From positions 231,971 through 295,970 of the forward strand of contig NZ_JBHUQE010000003.1 of NCBI RefSeq assembly GCF_042687825.1: a stretch of 64,000 nucleotides of DNA. The letters are read 5' to 3'. The stretch is from Sedimentitalea sp042687825 (GTDB lineage Bacteria > Pseudomonadota > Alphaproteobacteria > Rhodobacterales > Rhodobacteraceae). How positions within the stretch are numbered: the stretch's first letter is position 1; every line of letters starts with the position of its first letter. The notes under the pieces were generated by a model. It worked only from the letters and a program-made list of their open reading frames with translations. It did not search any database and was not told the origin of the DNA. Both the position numbers and the translations under genes were made by a program. Shown one piece after another: positions 1 through 8,578 of the stretch.

Positions 1-104
1 TACCGGGCAAAGAGATCGGCGGGCAGCTGGCTGCCTACCAGATTGCCCAGATGTTTGATCCCGTTGATATAGGGAAGCGCCGAGGTGATGAGAATGCGTG
101 CCAT
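1..104 (-). CDS. metG: Methionyl-tRNA synthetase, N-terminal fragment (cut by window edge)
   Basis: Only the first 34 codons lie in the window; the gene continues past base 1. The start reads MARILITSALPYINGIKHLG, the canonical beginning of class I methionyl-tRNA synthetase, with HLGN standing at the HIGH signature. The enzyme charges tRNA-Met in the cytosol. The ATG at 104 fits the family start. Identification rests on the N-terminal signature only, but this segment is highly characteristic. Confidence 0.9.
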   Translation of the reverse strand, partial: MARILITSALPYINGIKHLGNLVGSQLPADLFAR

Positions 105-231
105 GTGGGTCTTGCCTTTGGTCGGTGTCCGCCTCGTTTAGATCATCGCGCGCGTCAGCGCCAGACAGAGTGCGCCGATCCCGCCTGCCTGCCGCGCCGC
201 GGATGCCGGGCGGCCTTGGAAGGACCCGCAA

Positions 232-1113
232 ATGACCGTTTTCGCGTCCGATTTCCGTCACGATCCGGCACCAGTGTCGCGGATGTCCGAGCAAGACCGA
301 TTGGGAGCCAGCATGTCCTTGGAAAGCAACCCGGCGATACGCCCCGAACCGGACCGGCCCGGGGCTGGTTTTGCCACCGGCAGCGGTGCCGCCGCCGCCG
401 CCGAAACCGTCCGCCAGCAGGGCGCGCTTGGCCCGCTCAAGGCTGCCATCGCCGCGCAACAGCAGAAGAACCCGCAATTGCGCGCGCGCATCACGGGCCA
501 CGATCTAACGGAGCACCTTCTGACGACGTTGCCCGCCGGGCAGGCCGAAAGGGTCGATACTGTGCTGGCTGTGCTGGGGTCGCTGGCCGGGTTTTCAACC
601 GTCTATGCGCTGGTCTTGCGGATCGAGGAGGGGGCGCCGGGGCTGCAGCCTCCCGAGATGCTGGAAATGACGCTGCCGGATGGCTCAAAGCGCTTTTTCG
701 GCGGTTTTCTCACCGGGCGTCTGGCAGAGCAGCCGATTTCACTGTTCAATCTGACCGCCGGCATGGCGCAGCGCATGGGGGCGACCGAGTTTCCCGACCT
801 GCACGAGCTGTTTGCGCGGGTGGCCAAATCGGTGCCATCCGCGGCCTTCGGGCAGCCGCGGCTGCCGGCCGGGGTGTGCATCGGTGACGGGCCGCAAGAT
901 TTCGTGCAGCGCCTTTTTGCCGGCTGCCTGCCGGTTCTGCGGCGCTATGATCTGCATCCGGACGACTATTTCGCCGCCTTTGGCCTGGCCATCCAGCAGG
1001 TGATCGGTCGCGCCGGTTCCCGGATCGATCCGGCGCTGGCGGTGTCCATCGTGATGGAATGCGCGGTGCCGATGTCCAAGCTCGATCCGCGCGACGTACT
1101 GGACGACCTTTAG
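232..1113 (+). CDS. Hypothetical protein, unknown function
   Basis: A 293-residue soluble protein that I do not recognise. The first 60 or so residues are rich in Ala, Pro and Gly and look disordered; the rest reads as a mixed helical protein with no membrane segment or signal peptide. GGAAGGAC sits eight bases before the ATG at 232 and favours that start; in-frame ATGs at 283 and 313 are alternatives. Codon use resembles the neighbours. Its stop overlaps the stop of the convergent MFS gene by four bases. Confidence 0.65.
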   Translation: MTVFASDFRHDPAPVSRMSEQDRLGASMSLESNPAIRPEPDRPGAGFATGSGAAAAAETVRQQGALGPLKAAIAAQQQKNPQLRARITGHDLTEHLLTTLPAGQAERVDTVLAVLGSLAGFSTVYALVLRIEEGAPGLQPPEMLEMTLPDGSKRFFGGFLTGRLAEQPISLFNLTAGMAQRMGATEFPDLHELFARVAKSVPSAAFGQPRLPAGVCIGDGPQDFVQRLFAGCLPVLRRYDLHPDDYFAAFGLAIQQVIGRAGSRIDPALAVSIVMECAVPMSKLDPRDVLDDL

Positions 1114-2363
1114 GGCGCGGGCCGGGAGTCATCCGACCGGCGTCCGGTATCGCGTTGCCGGCGCGTCAGCCGTCCGATCAGGAACGAGGTTCTGGGGGAA
1201 TAGACGTAGCGGGTGCGCCGGTCCGGGGCCGGACGGGCGCGCATGCGGGTCAGGCCAAAGACGACCAGCACCAGATGGCCGGCGGCGATCATGGTGAACA
1301 TTGCGTGCGGACCGTAGCGTTCGATCAGGGTCGAGGCGACCGACGGCGCGGCAATGGCGCCGACCGCAAAAAAGAACATCAGCGCCGCCGAGAGTTCAAC
1401 CCGTTCGCTGCTGTCGGCGAAATCATGGGCATGGGCCGCGGCCACCGAATAGATCGGAAAGGTGGTCGCGCCAAAGATCAGCGCACTGATCATCACGCCG
1501 CCTTGCCCCAGGCCCGGTGCCCCCAGGGTCAGCATCGAAGACAGGATCGCCGCCACCGACAGCCAGATCAGCACCCAGCGCCGGTCGAACCGGTCCGCCA
1601 GTCCGCCCACCGGGTATTGCGCCAGCGCCCCGCCCAGAACGAAGACGGCAAGAAACCAGCCGATCTGCCCGGCCGACAGGCCGACCTCCTGGCCATAGAC
1701 CGGCCCGACCATCCGGAAACTGGCCGAGGACAGCGCCGCGACCACCACACCGGCTGCCGCCAGCGGTGATTTCTCGATTGCCAGCATCGGGCGCAGCCGC
1801 GGCGCCCCGTTGGTTTCGGGCTGTTGGACCCGGGTCAGGGCCATGGGGATCAGCGCCGCACAGCACAGGATGGCCAGCAGGTTGTAGCTGACATAGCTGG
1901 CCGGGGGCAGGACCGCGATCAGCAGCTGCGCCACCAGCGATCCGCTCATGTCCACGACCCGGTAGACCCCCATGGCCCGGCCGCGGGTCTCGTTGGTCAC
2001 CTTGGCCTGCAGCCAGGCTTCGATCACCGTGTAACAGCCGGCCACGCACAGGCCGGACATCACCCGCATCAGGGCCCAGGCATAGGGATCGATCACCAGC
2101 ATATGCGCCAGCAGCCCGATCGCGCCGGCGGCGGTAAAGGCGGCAAAGGCGCGGGAATGGCCGACGCTGCCCATCAGCCGCGGTGCCCACCAGCAGCCGA
2201 TGAAGAACCCCAAAAAATGCGCCGAGCCCAGCAATCCGATCTGCGCCTTGGTAAAGGACAGATCCAGTCCCGACAGCGCATCCAGGGGGCCGACACCGCC
2301 GGTGGACAATTGCAGCAGGATTACGGACAGGAACAGGGCGGCAAAGGAAATCAACATGCGCAT
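1110..2363 (-). CDS. MFS transporter, YcaD-like
   Basis: A 417-residue integral membrane protein with about twelve hydrophobic segments in two six-helix halves. A basic loop typical of the major facilitator superfamily follows each half's second to third helix (the GGLADRFDRRW stretch in the second half). The overall pattern resembles the YcaD/YfkF subgroup of proton-driven exporters. The substrate cannot be read from the sequence. It ends four bases inside the convergent upstream gene, and the yceI gene precedes it on the same strand 75 bases away, so they may share a transcript. Confidence 0.85.
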   Translation of the reverse strand: MRMLISFAALFLSVILLQLSTGGVGPLDALSGLDLSFTKAQIGLLGSAHFLGFFIGCWWAPRLMGSVGHSRAFAAFTAAGAIGLLAHMLVIDPYAWALMRVMSGLCVAGCYTVIEAWLQAKVTNETRGRAMGVYRVVDMSGSLVAQLLIAVLPPASYVSYNLLAILCCAALIPMALTRVQQPETNGAPRLRPMLAIEKSPLAAAGVVVAALSSASFRMVGPVYGQEVGLSAGQIGWFLAVFVLGGALAQYPVGGLADRFDRRWVLIWLSVAAILSSMLTLGAPGLGQGGVMISALIFGATTFPIYSVAAAHAHDFADSSERVELSAALMFFFAVGAIAAPSVASTLIERYGPHAMFTMIAAGHLVLVVFGLTRMRARPAPDRRTRYVYSPRTSFLIGRLTRRQRDTGRRSDDSRPAP

Positions 2364-2438
2364 GACCGGCCCAGCATGACCGGTGCCGTGGGCGGGGCTT
2401 GGCCATTTTCGACGCGCGGGTGTCGTTTTCGTCCGGTG

Positions 2439-3035
2439 CTAACCGGCAACCCGGATCAGCGCGGTGATATCCAGCGTCACCCGGTCGCCGACCAGACGCG
2501 GGTATCCGGCGGCGCCATAGGCGGTCCGGCTGAGCTGTCCGCTGAGGCGGACGGTCAGAATGTCCAGGTCATCCGCCCTGGTGCCGCGGGGACGGTAGAG
2601 GCCGGCGTTCAGGGTGATCGGACGAGTCACCCCGCGCAGGGTCAGATGGCCACGGATACGCGCGCCGCCCGACAGGCGCCCGTCCCTGGACAACAGGATG
2701 GTTTTCGAGACGAAGCGGATCGTGGGAAAGCGCGCGGCGTCCAGCACTTCGGGGCTGAGCAACGCCTGTGTCGCAAAGCCCAAAGGCGTGCGGGCGCCGG
2801 CGACGTCCAGGGTGACATCGACGCGCGATGCCGCCAGGTTGGCGGGGTCGATGAAGATATCCGCGCGCTGCACCGGCATCGATCCGGTCTGGGAAACCCC
2901 GTTCAGAATGAACCGGAACCCGACAGTGGAGGCCGCCCGGTCCAGCGCATAGCGGGTGGGGGCGGCGGCTGACCGGGTCCCCAGTGCAAGGCAAGCAAGC
3001 GCGACCAGCATGTCGCGTCGGGTCGGCTGGATCAT
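2439..3035 (-). CDS. YceI family periplasmic protein
   Basis: A 198-residue exported protein. Residues 1-25 form a signal peptide with twin arginines (TRRDMLVALACLALG) that looks Tat-like, cleaved near SAAA. The mature part shows the YceI pattern: YALDRAASTVGFRF near the start, DVTLDVAGART, FPTIRFVS and RGHLTLRGVTRP. YceI proteins are lipocalin-like beta barrels that bind polyisoprenoid lipids in the periplasm. AGGAGGT lies just before the ATG. No cytochrome b561 partner is adjacent, although many yceI genes have one. Confidence 0.9.
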   Translation of the reverse strand: MIQPTRRDMLVALACLALGTRSAAAPTRYALDRAASTVGFRFILNGVSQTGSMPVQRADIFIDPANLAASRVDVTLDVAGARTPLGFATQALLSPEVLDAARFPTIRFVSKTILLSRDGRLSGGARIRGHLTLRGVTRPITLNAGLYRPRGTRADDLDILTVRLSGQLSRTAYGAAGYPRLVGDRVTLDITALIRVAG

Positions 3036-3070
3036 TTGGACCTCCTGGCACCGGTATAGGCTGTGTATTG

Positions 3071-3468
3071 TCAGGCGGTCGAGGTTTTTGCCGGTTTCAC
3101 CGGATTGTCAGGCGCGTGAGAGCTGCATGCACGGGCACTTGTCGTTCGCAGCATGCCACGGGTGACGATCCAGCCCTGTGGCGCTCGGGTGCGGGCGCGG
3201 CGGCGTTCCAGCCGCCATTCCTGCGCGGTGCCGGAATGCGCCGGGACCATGTGCCAGCGGGTCCCGATCCCGTGGGCACCGCCCTCACAGGGGGTCGGCA
3301 ACTGGCCGATCGGGCGATGCCCGCCCTGCGTCGGGCCGGGCCGCAGACCTCGTGCACGCAGGCCTGCGGCAGCGAGATTTCGGGGTGGGGCGTCAGGGCT
3401 GGCCGGTCGTGCTCCGGCGCGCGCGAAAGCAGGTGAGTCGGCCTGGTTCGAATATATTTGTTTGCCAT
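3071..3468 (-). pseudogene. imuA: Remnant of imuA (SOS mutasome subunit), internally deleted and frameshifted
   Basis: The 514 bases between yceI and the aldo/keto reductase hold no intact gene but carry two pieces that resemble ImuA in different frames. The first starts at the ATG at 3468 and includes LPQACVHEVCGPARR, like the ImuA N-terminal region. The second, in another frame, includes GTRWHMVPAHSG and WRLERRRARTRAPQGW, like the ImuA C-terminal region. An intact ImuA is roughly 230-260 residues, so most of the middle is gone. A near-consensus SOS box overlaps the start. There is no imuB or dnaE2 beside it. The call rests on recalled family motifs and needs a similarity search. Confidence 0.5.
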
Positions 3469-3474
3469 TTGTTC
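3460..3474 (-). promoter_or_regulatory. LexA (SOS) box-like site at the imuA remnant
   Basis: GTTTGCCATTTGTTC is one mismatch from the alphaproteobacterial LexA box GTTC-N7-GTTC. It overlaps the start codon of the imuA remnant, a position where SOS boxes of imuA genes are often found. It may be decaying with the gene. Confidence 0.5.
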
Positions 3475-3549
3475 TCAGCGGCAGTTTCGAATTGCCCCCG
3501 GCCGACCAGCCGCTAGGGTGCCAGAGGGCGAAGGACAAGGAGCAAACCG

Positions 3550-4596
3550 ATGAAGATGAACCCGCTGGGCCGCACCGGCTTGACCGTCTCGGAACTGTGC
3601 CTGGGCACCATGACCTTTGGTACTCAGACCGACGAGGCCGAGGCGCATGCCCAGATCGAGCGGGCGCTGGCGGCGGAGATCAATTTTGTCGATACCGCCG
3701 AAATGTACCCGGTGAATCCGGTGCGCAAAGCGACCGTCGGACGCACCGAAGAGATCATCGGCGCCTGGAACGCGGCCAACCCGGCGCGCCGCGGCGATTA
3801 CATCCTGGCCACCAAGCATTCCGGCGAAGGGCAGAAATTCGTGCGTGACGGCGCGCCGATCTCGTCGGCGACCATTCCCGCCACCATCGAAGGCTCGCTG
3901 CGGCGGCTGCGCACGGACTATATCGACCTCTACCAGCTGCACTGGCCCAATCGCGGCAGCTACATGTTTCGCCAGAACTGGAGCTATGACCCGTCGCGGC
4001 AGAACCGGGCCGAGACCCTCGCCAACATGCAGGATTGTCTGGGCGCGCTGCAGCAACAGGTGGACAAGGGCAATATCCGCCATTTCGGCCTGAGCAACGA
4101 AAGCGCCTGGGGCACGGCGCAGTGGCTGCGGCTGGCCGATGAGAGCGGCGGGCCGCGCGTGGCGTCGATCCAGAACGAATATTCGCTGCTCTGCCGGCTC
4201 TATGACACCGATCTGGCCGAGCTGAGCGTCAACGAAGACGTCGGGCTGCTGGCGTTCTCGCCGCTGGCGGCGGGGTTGCTGACCGGCAAGTATCAGGGGG
4301 GCGCCGTGCCGCCCGGATCGCGCAAGTCGCTCACCCCCAAGCTGGGGGGGCGCGAATCGCCGCGCGTGCATGGCGCGGTCGATGCCTATCTGGACATCGC
4401 CCGCCGGCACGGTCTGGACCCGGTGCACATGGCGCTGGCCTGGTGCCGCACCCGGCCGTTCATGACCTCGGCGATATTCGGCGCTACCCATCTGGATCAG
4501 CTCGACCGGGCGCTGGGCTCGGTCGAAACGGATCTGGACGACACGGTTCTGGCCGAGATCAACGCTGCGCACCGGGCGCATCCGATGCCCTACTGA
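3550..4596 (+). CDS. Aldo/keto reductase, Tas-like
   Basis: A 348-residue NADPH-dependent oxidoreductase of the aldo/keto reductase superfamily. The catalytic tetrad is visible: Asp48 and Tyr53 in VDTAEMY, Lys89 in LATKH and His131 in LYQLHWPN. The insert after Tyr53 and the overall length match the Tas/YghZ-like group. The C-terminal SAIFGATHLDQLD segment is the cofactor phosphate-binding region. AAGGAG precedes the ATG. The last seven bases overlap the end of the convergent regulator gene. The substrate is unknown, and a link to the carnitine genes downstream is not shown. Confidence 0.9.
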   Translation: MKMNPLGRTGLTVSELCLGTMTFGTQTDEAEAHAQIERALAAEINFVDTAEMYPVNPVRKATVGRTEEIIGAWNAANPARRGDYILATKHSGEGQKFVRDGAPISSATIPATIEGSLRRLRTDYIDLYQLHWPNRGSYMFRQNWSYDPSRQNRAETLANMQDCLGALQQQVDKGNIRHFGLSNESAWGTAQWLRLADESGGPRVASIQNEYSLLCRLYDTDLAELSVNEDVGLLAFSPLAAGLLTGKYQGGAVPPGSRKSLTPKLGGRESPRVHGAVDAYLDIARRHGLDPVHMALAWCRTRPFMTSAIFGATHLDQLDRALGSVETDLDDTVLAEINAAHRAHPMPY

Positions 4597-5561
4597 GCGC
4601 CGTCCCGTCGCAGGCGGCGCGCGGAACAGCCATGCGCGGCCCGAAAGGCGCGGGCAAAGCCGGCCGCCGAGGCAAAGCCGGTGGCCAGGGCGATGTCCAG
4701 AACCGGCATGTCGGTATCGGTGATCAGGCGCCGGGCCTCGGCCAGGCGCAGCGCCAGGTAATGTGCCTTGGGCGTGGTGTTCAGATATCGGCGGAACTGC
4801 GCCTGCAGGGCGCGCGGGCTGGACCCGGCGCGGCGGGCCAGGTCCGGGATCGGCAGGGGCGCGTCCAGCGTCTGTTCCATCAGCCCGCTGACCCGGGCGG
4901 TCAGGCGGCTGTGCCCCGGGTCGCCGCCCCGGGTCTGGGCGCGCGCCGGATCGGCGGTGCTGTCATGGATAAAAGCGCCGGCGACACGGGCCGCCAGGGT
5001 CGCGCCGTGGCGGGCCCGGATCAGGTGCAGCATCATGTCGATGGCCGGCATCGCGCCGCCGCAGGTCATGCAGGCACCATCCACATGGAACCGGTCGCGC
5101 AAGGCAATGACCGCGGGAAACCGGGTGGCAAAGGTCTCCAGATCCTCCCAATGGGTGGTGGCGCGGTGCCCGTCCAGCAACCCGGCCTCGGCCAACAGCC
5201 AGGGTCCGCCGTCGATCCCGGCCAGCGACGCCCCGGTGGCGGCGATGCGGCGCAGGCTGGCGCGCAGCGCCGGGGTGGCATGCGATCGCAGCCCGAACCC
5301 GGCGACGACAAGCAACAGATCGCATCCCGGCAGGTGCCGCAGCGCCGGGCCGGGAACGCTGATACCGCTGGTCAGCCGCGCTGGCGCGCCGGTCGCGGTG
5401 ATGAATTGCCAGTCGAACAACCGCTGCCCCGCCATGCGGTTGGCGGCGCGCATCGGATCGACCCCGGCGGCAAAGCTGAGCGTGTTGCAATCGCTCAGCA
5501 CCAACACCGCGACGCGCAGCGTTCCGGTGGCGGGCTGCCAGATGTTTTTTGCGGGTTTCAT
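4590..5561 (-). CDS. GlxA family transcriptional regulator, likely carnitine catabolism regulator (CdhR-like)
   Basis: A 323-residue regulator with an N-terminal DJ-1/PfpI-like domain (about residues 15-190) and a C-terminal AraC-type double helix-turn-helix (about 215-320; DLARRAGSSPRALQAQFRRY, then ALATGFASAAGFARAFR). Proteins of this build include CdhR, the activator of carnitine degradation in Pseudomonas. The gene is divergent from the dehydrocarnitine cleavage gene with 79 bases between the starts, the usual arrangement for a local activator. The start at 5561 (MKPAKNIW) gives normal family length; upstream in-frame starts would run into the divergent promoter. Confidence 0.85.
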   Translation of the reverse strand: MKPAKNIWQPATGTLRVAVLVLSDCNTLSFAAGVDPMRAANRMAGQRLFDWQFITATGAPARLTSGISVPGPALRHLPGCDLLLVVAGFGLRSHATPALRASLRRIAATGASLAGIDGGPWLLAEAGLLDGHRATTHWEDLETFATRFPAVIALRDRFHVDGACMTCGGAMPAIDMMLHLIRARHGATLAARVAGAFIHDSTADPARAQTRGGDPGHSRLTARVSGLMEQTLDAPLPIPDLARRAGSSPRALQAQFRRYLNTTPKAHYLALRLAEARRLITDTDMPVLDIALATGFASAAGFARAFRAAHGCSARRLRRDGAQ

Positions 5562-5640
5562 CAAGTAACCGACATAAAGTGCAAATTCTGTTCTGCCAAG
5601 ACGCGGCATGCTGCGGATCAGCAACCCGGAGGACCCGCAG

Positions 5641-6549
5641 ATGCCACTGACCATGAACAAAGAGGTTTTCATCACCTGCGCGGTGACCGGTTCGGGCAGC
5701 ACCCAGGACCGCAGCCCGCATGTGCCGCGCAGCCCGGCGCAGATCGCCGACAGCGCGATCGCCGCTGCCAAGGCCGGCGCGGCGGTGGTGCATTGTCATG
5801 TGCGCGATCCCGAGACCGGCGCCCCCAGTCGCCGGCTGGATCTCTATCGCGAGGTGACCGACCGCATCCGCGACGCCGATGTCGACGTGGTTCTGAACCT
5901 GACCGCCGGCATGGGCGGGGATATCGTCTTTGGCAGTCCCGACAGCCCGTTTCCGGTGGCCGAGGGCACCGACATGATCGGCGCCGCCGAACGGGTGGCG
6001 CATATCGCCGAATGCCGGCCCGAGATCTGCACCCTGGATTGCGGCACGATGAATTTCGCCGAGGCCGATTACGTGATGACCAACACGCCGGGCATGCTGA
6101 CGGCGATGGGTGGCATGATGACCGAACTGGGCGTCAAACCCGAGATCGAGGCCTTTGACACCGGGCATCTGTGGTACGCCAAACAGCTGGTCGCCGATGG
6201 CGTGCTGGACGGCCCGGCGCTGGTGCAGCTGTGCATGGGGGTGCCGTGGGGGGCGCCGGACGATCTGAACACTTTCATGGCGATGGTCAACAACGTGCCC
6301 GAGGATTGGACCTTTTCGGCCTTTGCGCTGGGGCGCAACCAGATGGCCTATGTCGCCGCCGCGGTTCTGGCAGGCGGCAATGTGCGGGTCGGGCTTGAGG
6401 ACAATCTGTGGCTGGACAAGGGCGTTCTGGCCGAGAACTGGCAACTGGTCGAGCGCGCCGGCAGCATCATTGAGAATATGGGCGCACGGGTGATCGGCCC
6501 CGACGAAGTGCGCACCAGGCTGGGGCTGGTGAAACGGGAACCGCAGTGA
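5641..6549 (+). CDS. 3-dehydrocarnitine cleavage enzyme (BKACE family, DUF849)
   Basis: A 302-residue TIM-barrel enzyme of the beta-keto acid cleavage family. It carries the zinc-ligand pair His51/His53 in VVHCHVRDPETG and the family signatures VLNLTAGMGG and AFDTGHLW. BKACE enzymes condense a beta-keto acid with acetyl-CoA; the carnitine branch turns 3-dehydrocarnitine and acetyl-CoA into betainyl-CoA and acetoacetate. The carnitine assignment comes from the dehydrogenase/thioesterase fusion two genes downstream and the GlxA regulator upstream. CGGAGGA precedes the ATG at 5641. The stop overlaps the next start (GTGA), so translation is probably coupled. Confidence 0.88.
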   Translation: MPLTMNKEVFITCAVTGSGSTQDRSPHVPRSPAQIADSAIAAAKAGAAVVHCHVRDPETGAPSRRLDLYREVTDRIRDADVDVVLNLTAGMGGDIVFGSPDSPFPVAEGTDMIGAAERVAHIAECRPEICTLDCGTMNFAEADYVMTNTPGMLTAMGGMMTELGVKPEIEAFDTGHLWYAKQLVADGVLDGPALVQLCMGVPWGAPDDLNTFMAMVNNVPEDWTFSAFALGRNQMAYVAAAVLAGGNVRVGLEDNLWLDKGVLAENWQLVERAGSIIENMGARVIGPDEVRTRLGLVKREPQ

Positions 6550-7112
6550 AGGCTGCGGCGCTGCTCCGGATGCGCCGGGGACCGCTGCGGCCCGTCCTTG
6601 CGCTGCTGGTCGGGGCGTTGGCGGTGTCGGCTTGCGCGGTTCCGTCCGGGTTTCGCGATCCGCGGGCGCCGTTTTCGGCCAGTACCCGGTTTGATGCGGC
6701 GCAGATGCGCGGCACCTGGGTCGTGCGGGCGCGGTTCGCCGCCGCCGATGACGATCTGGGCGGCAATCCCGAACGGTTCGAGATCGGCACGGTCAGCGGT
6801 GATGGCTTTGCCGTGACGTGGCACCACCTGACCTGCAATGCCTGGGAGTGCGTCGGCCTGACCGACGATCTGGTGGCCCGGATCACCGGACCCGGGCGGT
6901 TCACGCTGCCGCGCGGCGCTGACCCGGCGGCGGAACACTGGGTTTTGTGGACGGATTCGGGGTTTCGGGTGGCGGCTATCGGCACACCGAACGGGGATTT
7001 TGGCTGGATCATGACGCGCGGCGCCGTGCGCGACGACCTGATGGCGGCGGCGCGCGAGATTTTCGAATGGAACGGGTATGACCTGACCCGGTTGCAAGGA
7101 GTGCAGGAATGA
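6546..7112 (+). CDS. Lipocalin-like lipoprotein embedded in the carnitine operon
   Basis: A predicted lipoprotein of 188 residues from the GTG at 6546, or 180 from the ATG at 6570. A hydrophobic signal ends in the lipobox AVSAC. The mature part begins with MRGTWVVRARF, which resembles the lipocalin GxW motif, and continues as beta-rich sequence with two cysteines (TCNAWEC) that could pair. It overlaps the gene before (GTGA) and after (ATGA), so it is co-translated with carnitine enzymes. A role in holding a ligand or serving uptake in the envelope is inference only. I do not recognise a named family with certainty. Confidence 0.7.
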   Translation: MKAAALLRMRRGPLRPVLALLVGALAVSACAVPSGFRDPRAPFSASTRFDAAQMRGTWVVRARFAAADDDLGGNPERFEIGTVSGDGFAVTWHHLTCNAWECVGLTDDLVARITGPGRFTLPRGADPAAEHWVLWTDSGFRVAAIGTPNGDFGWIMTRGAVRDDLMAAAREIFEWNGYDLTRLQGVQE

Positions 7113-8578
7113 TTGCAGCAATCATTGGCGGCGGGGTGATCGGCGGCGGCTGGGCGGCGCGGTTCCTGCTGAACGGCTGGGACGTGCGGGTCTGTGACCC
7201 GGATGCCGAGGCCGCCCGCAAGGTCGGAGAGGTGCTGGACAATGCCCGCCGATCGCTGCCGGGACTCAGCGATGCGCCTCTGCCGCCCGAGGGCGCGCTG
7301 AGCTTTCACGGCGATCTGGCCGAGGCGGTACGGGGCGCGGCCTGGATTCAGGAAAGCGTGCCTGAACGGCTGGACCTGAAACGCAGCGTCTATGCGGAGA
7401 TTCAGCGCGCCTGCGATGCGGATGCAATCATCGGCTCGTCCACCAGTGGTTTCAAACCGTCGGAGTTGCAGGAAAGCAGCGCCTGCCCGGAACAGATCGT
7501 GGTGGCGCACCCGTTCAACCCGGTCTACCTGTTGCCGCTGGTCGAACTGGTGGCCAGCGACGCGACCGGGGCGGACCGGATCGCTCGCGCCCGTGAAATC
7601 CTGACCGGCCTCGGGATGTATCCGCTGCATGTGAAACAGGAAATCGACGCGCATATCGCCGACCGGTTGCTGGAAGCGGTCTGGCGCGAGGCGCTGTGGC
7701 TGGTCCGGGATGGCGTCGCCAGCACCGGTGAGATCGACGACGCGATCCGCTATGGGTTCGGCATCCGCTGGGCGCAGATGGGCCTGTTCGAGACCTATCG
7801 CGTTGCCGGCGGCGAGGCAGGCATGAAGCATTTCATCGCCCAGTTCGGCCCGGCGCTGAAATGGCCCTGGACCAGGCTGATGGATGTGCCCGATCTGACC
7901 GACGATCTGGTGCAGCGCATCGCCGATCAGTCGGATGCGCAATCCGGTGCACATTCGATCCGCGAACTGGAACGCATCCGCGACAACAATCTTGTCGCCA
8001 TGATGCGCGCGCTCAAGGGGCAGGATTGGGGCGCCGGGGCGCTGTTGAACGCGCAGGACCGGCGCCTGCGCGACGGCGGGCCGCTGGCCGGTGGGGTCGA
8101 CGCGATCGCGGATCCGGCGCAGCCGATCCTGACCCTGGCGCGCGCGGTGCCGCTGGACTGGACGGACTATAACGGCCACATGAACGAGGCGAAATATCTC
8201 GAAGCCTTTGCGGCGGCGACCGACCGGTTCATGGAGATGATCGGCTGCGACGCCGACTATATCGCGCAGGGCGGCAGCTATTTCACCGCCGAAACCCATA
8301 TCCGGCACCTGGACGAAGTGCATGCGGGGGCGCGGATTCGGGTCGAGACCCGGATGCTGCTGGGGCAGGGCAAGAAACTGCACCTGTTCCATTTCATGTA
8401 TGAACAGGACCGGCTGCTGGCCACCGGCGAACATTTTCTGCTGCATGTCAGCCTGGCCAGCCGCAAGCCCTGTCCGCCGGGACCGGCGATCGAGGCGGCG
8501 CTGGCGCGGCTGACGCAGGCGCAGGCCGGCTTGCCCTGGCCCGAAGGGGCCGGCGCCGCGATCCGCAGACCGGCATGA
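7109..8578 (+). CDS. Carnitine 3-dehydrogenase / betainyl-CoA thioesterase fusion
   Basis: A 489-residue two-domain enzyme. Residues 1 to about 315 form a 3-hydroxyacyl-CoA-dehydrogenase-type NAD enzyme: Rossmann motif IGGGVIGGGW at the start, SSTSGFKPSEL and the catalytic-region sequence AHPFNPVYLLPLVE. From about residue 340 a hotdog thioesterase domain follows, with WTDYNGHMNEAKY near residue 351. The dehydrogenase oxidises L-carnitine to 3-dehydrocarnitine; the thioesterase releases glycine betaine from betainyl-CoA made by the BKACE enzyme. Pseudomonas uses separate genes for these two steps, while rhizobial carnitine genes show this fusion. ATGA overlaps join it to both neighbours. Confidence 0.9.
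   Translation: MIAAIIGGGVIGGGWAARFLLNGWDVRVCDPDAEAARKVGEVLDNARRSLPGLSDAPLPPEGALSFHGDLAEAVRGAAWIQESVPERLDLKRSVYAEIQRACDADAIIGSSTSGFKPSELQESSACPEQIVVAHPFNPVYLLPLVELVASDATGADRIARAREILTGLGMYPLHVKQEIDAHIADRLLEAVWREALWLVRDGVASTGEIDDAIRYGFGIRWAQMGLFETYRVAGGEAGMKHFIAQFGPALKWPWTRLMDVPDLTDDLVQRIADQSDAQSGAHSIRELERIRDNNLVAMMRALKGQDWGAGALLNAQDRRLRDGGPLAGGVDAIADPAQPILTLARAVPLDWTDYNGHMNEAKYLEAFAAATDRFMEMIGCDADYIAQGGSYFTAETHIRHLDEVHAGARIRVETRMLLGQGKKLHLFHFMYEQDRLLATGEHFLLHVSLASRKPCPPGPAIEAALARLTQAQAGLPWPEGAGAAIRRPA

Noticed and set aside
3440..3465. GGTTCGAAT element resembling a tRNA T-arm
   Set aside because: No flanking five-base stem, anticodon arm or CCA end can be formed.
4443..6158. Open frame of about 570 codons on the plus strand across the GlxA-type regulator
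   Set aside because: It overlaps two well supported genes and its translation is low-complexity Gly/Arg/Gln-rich sequence.
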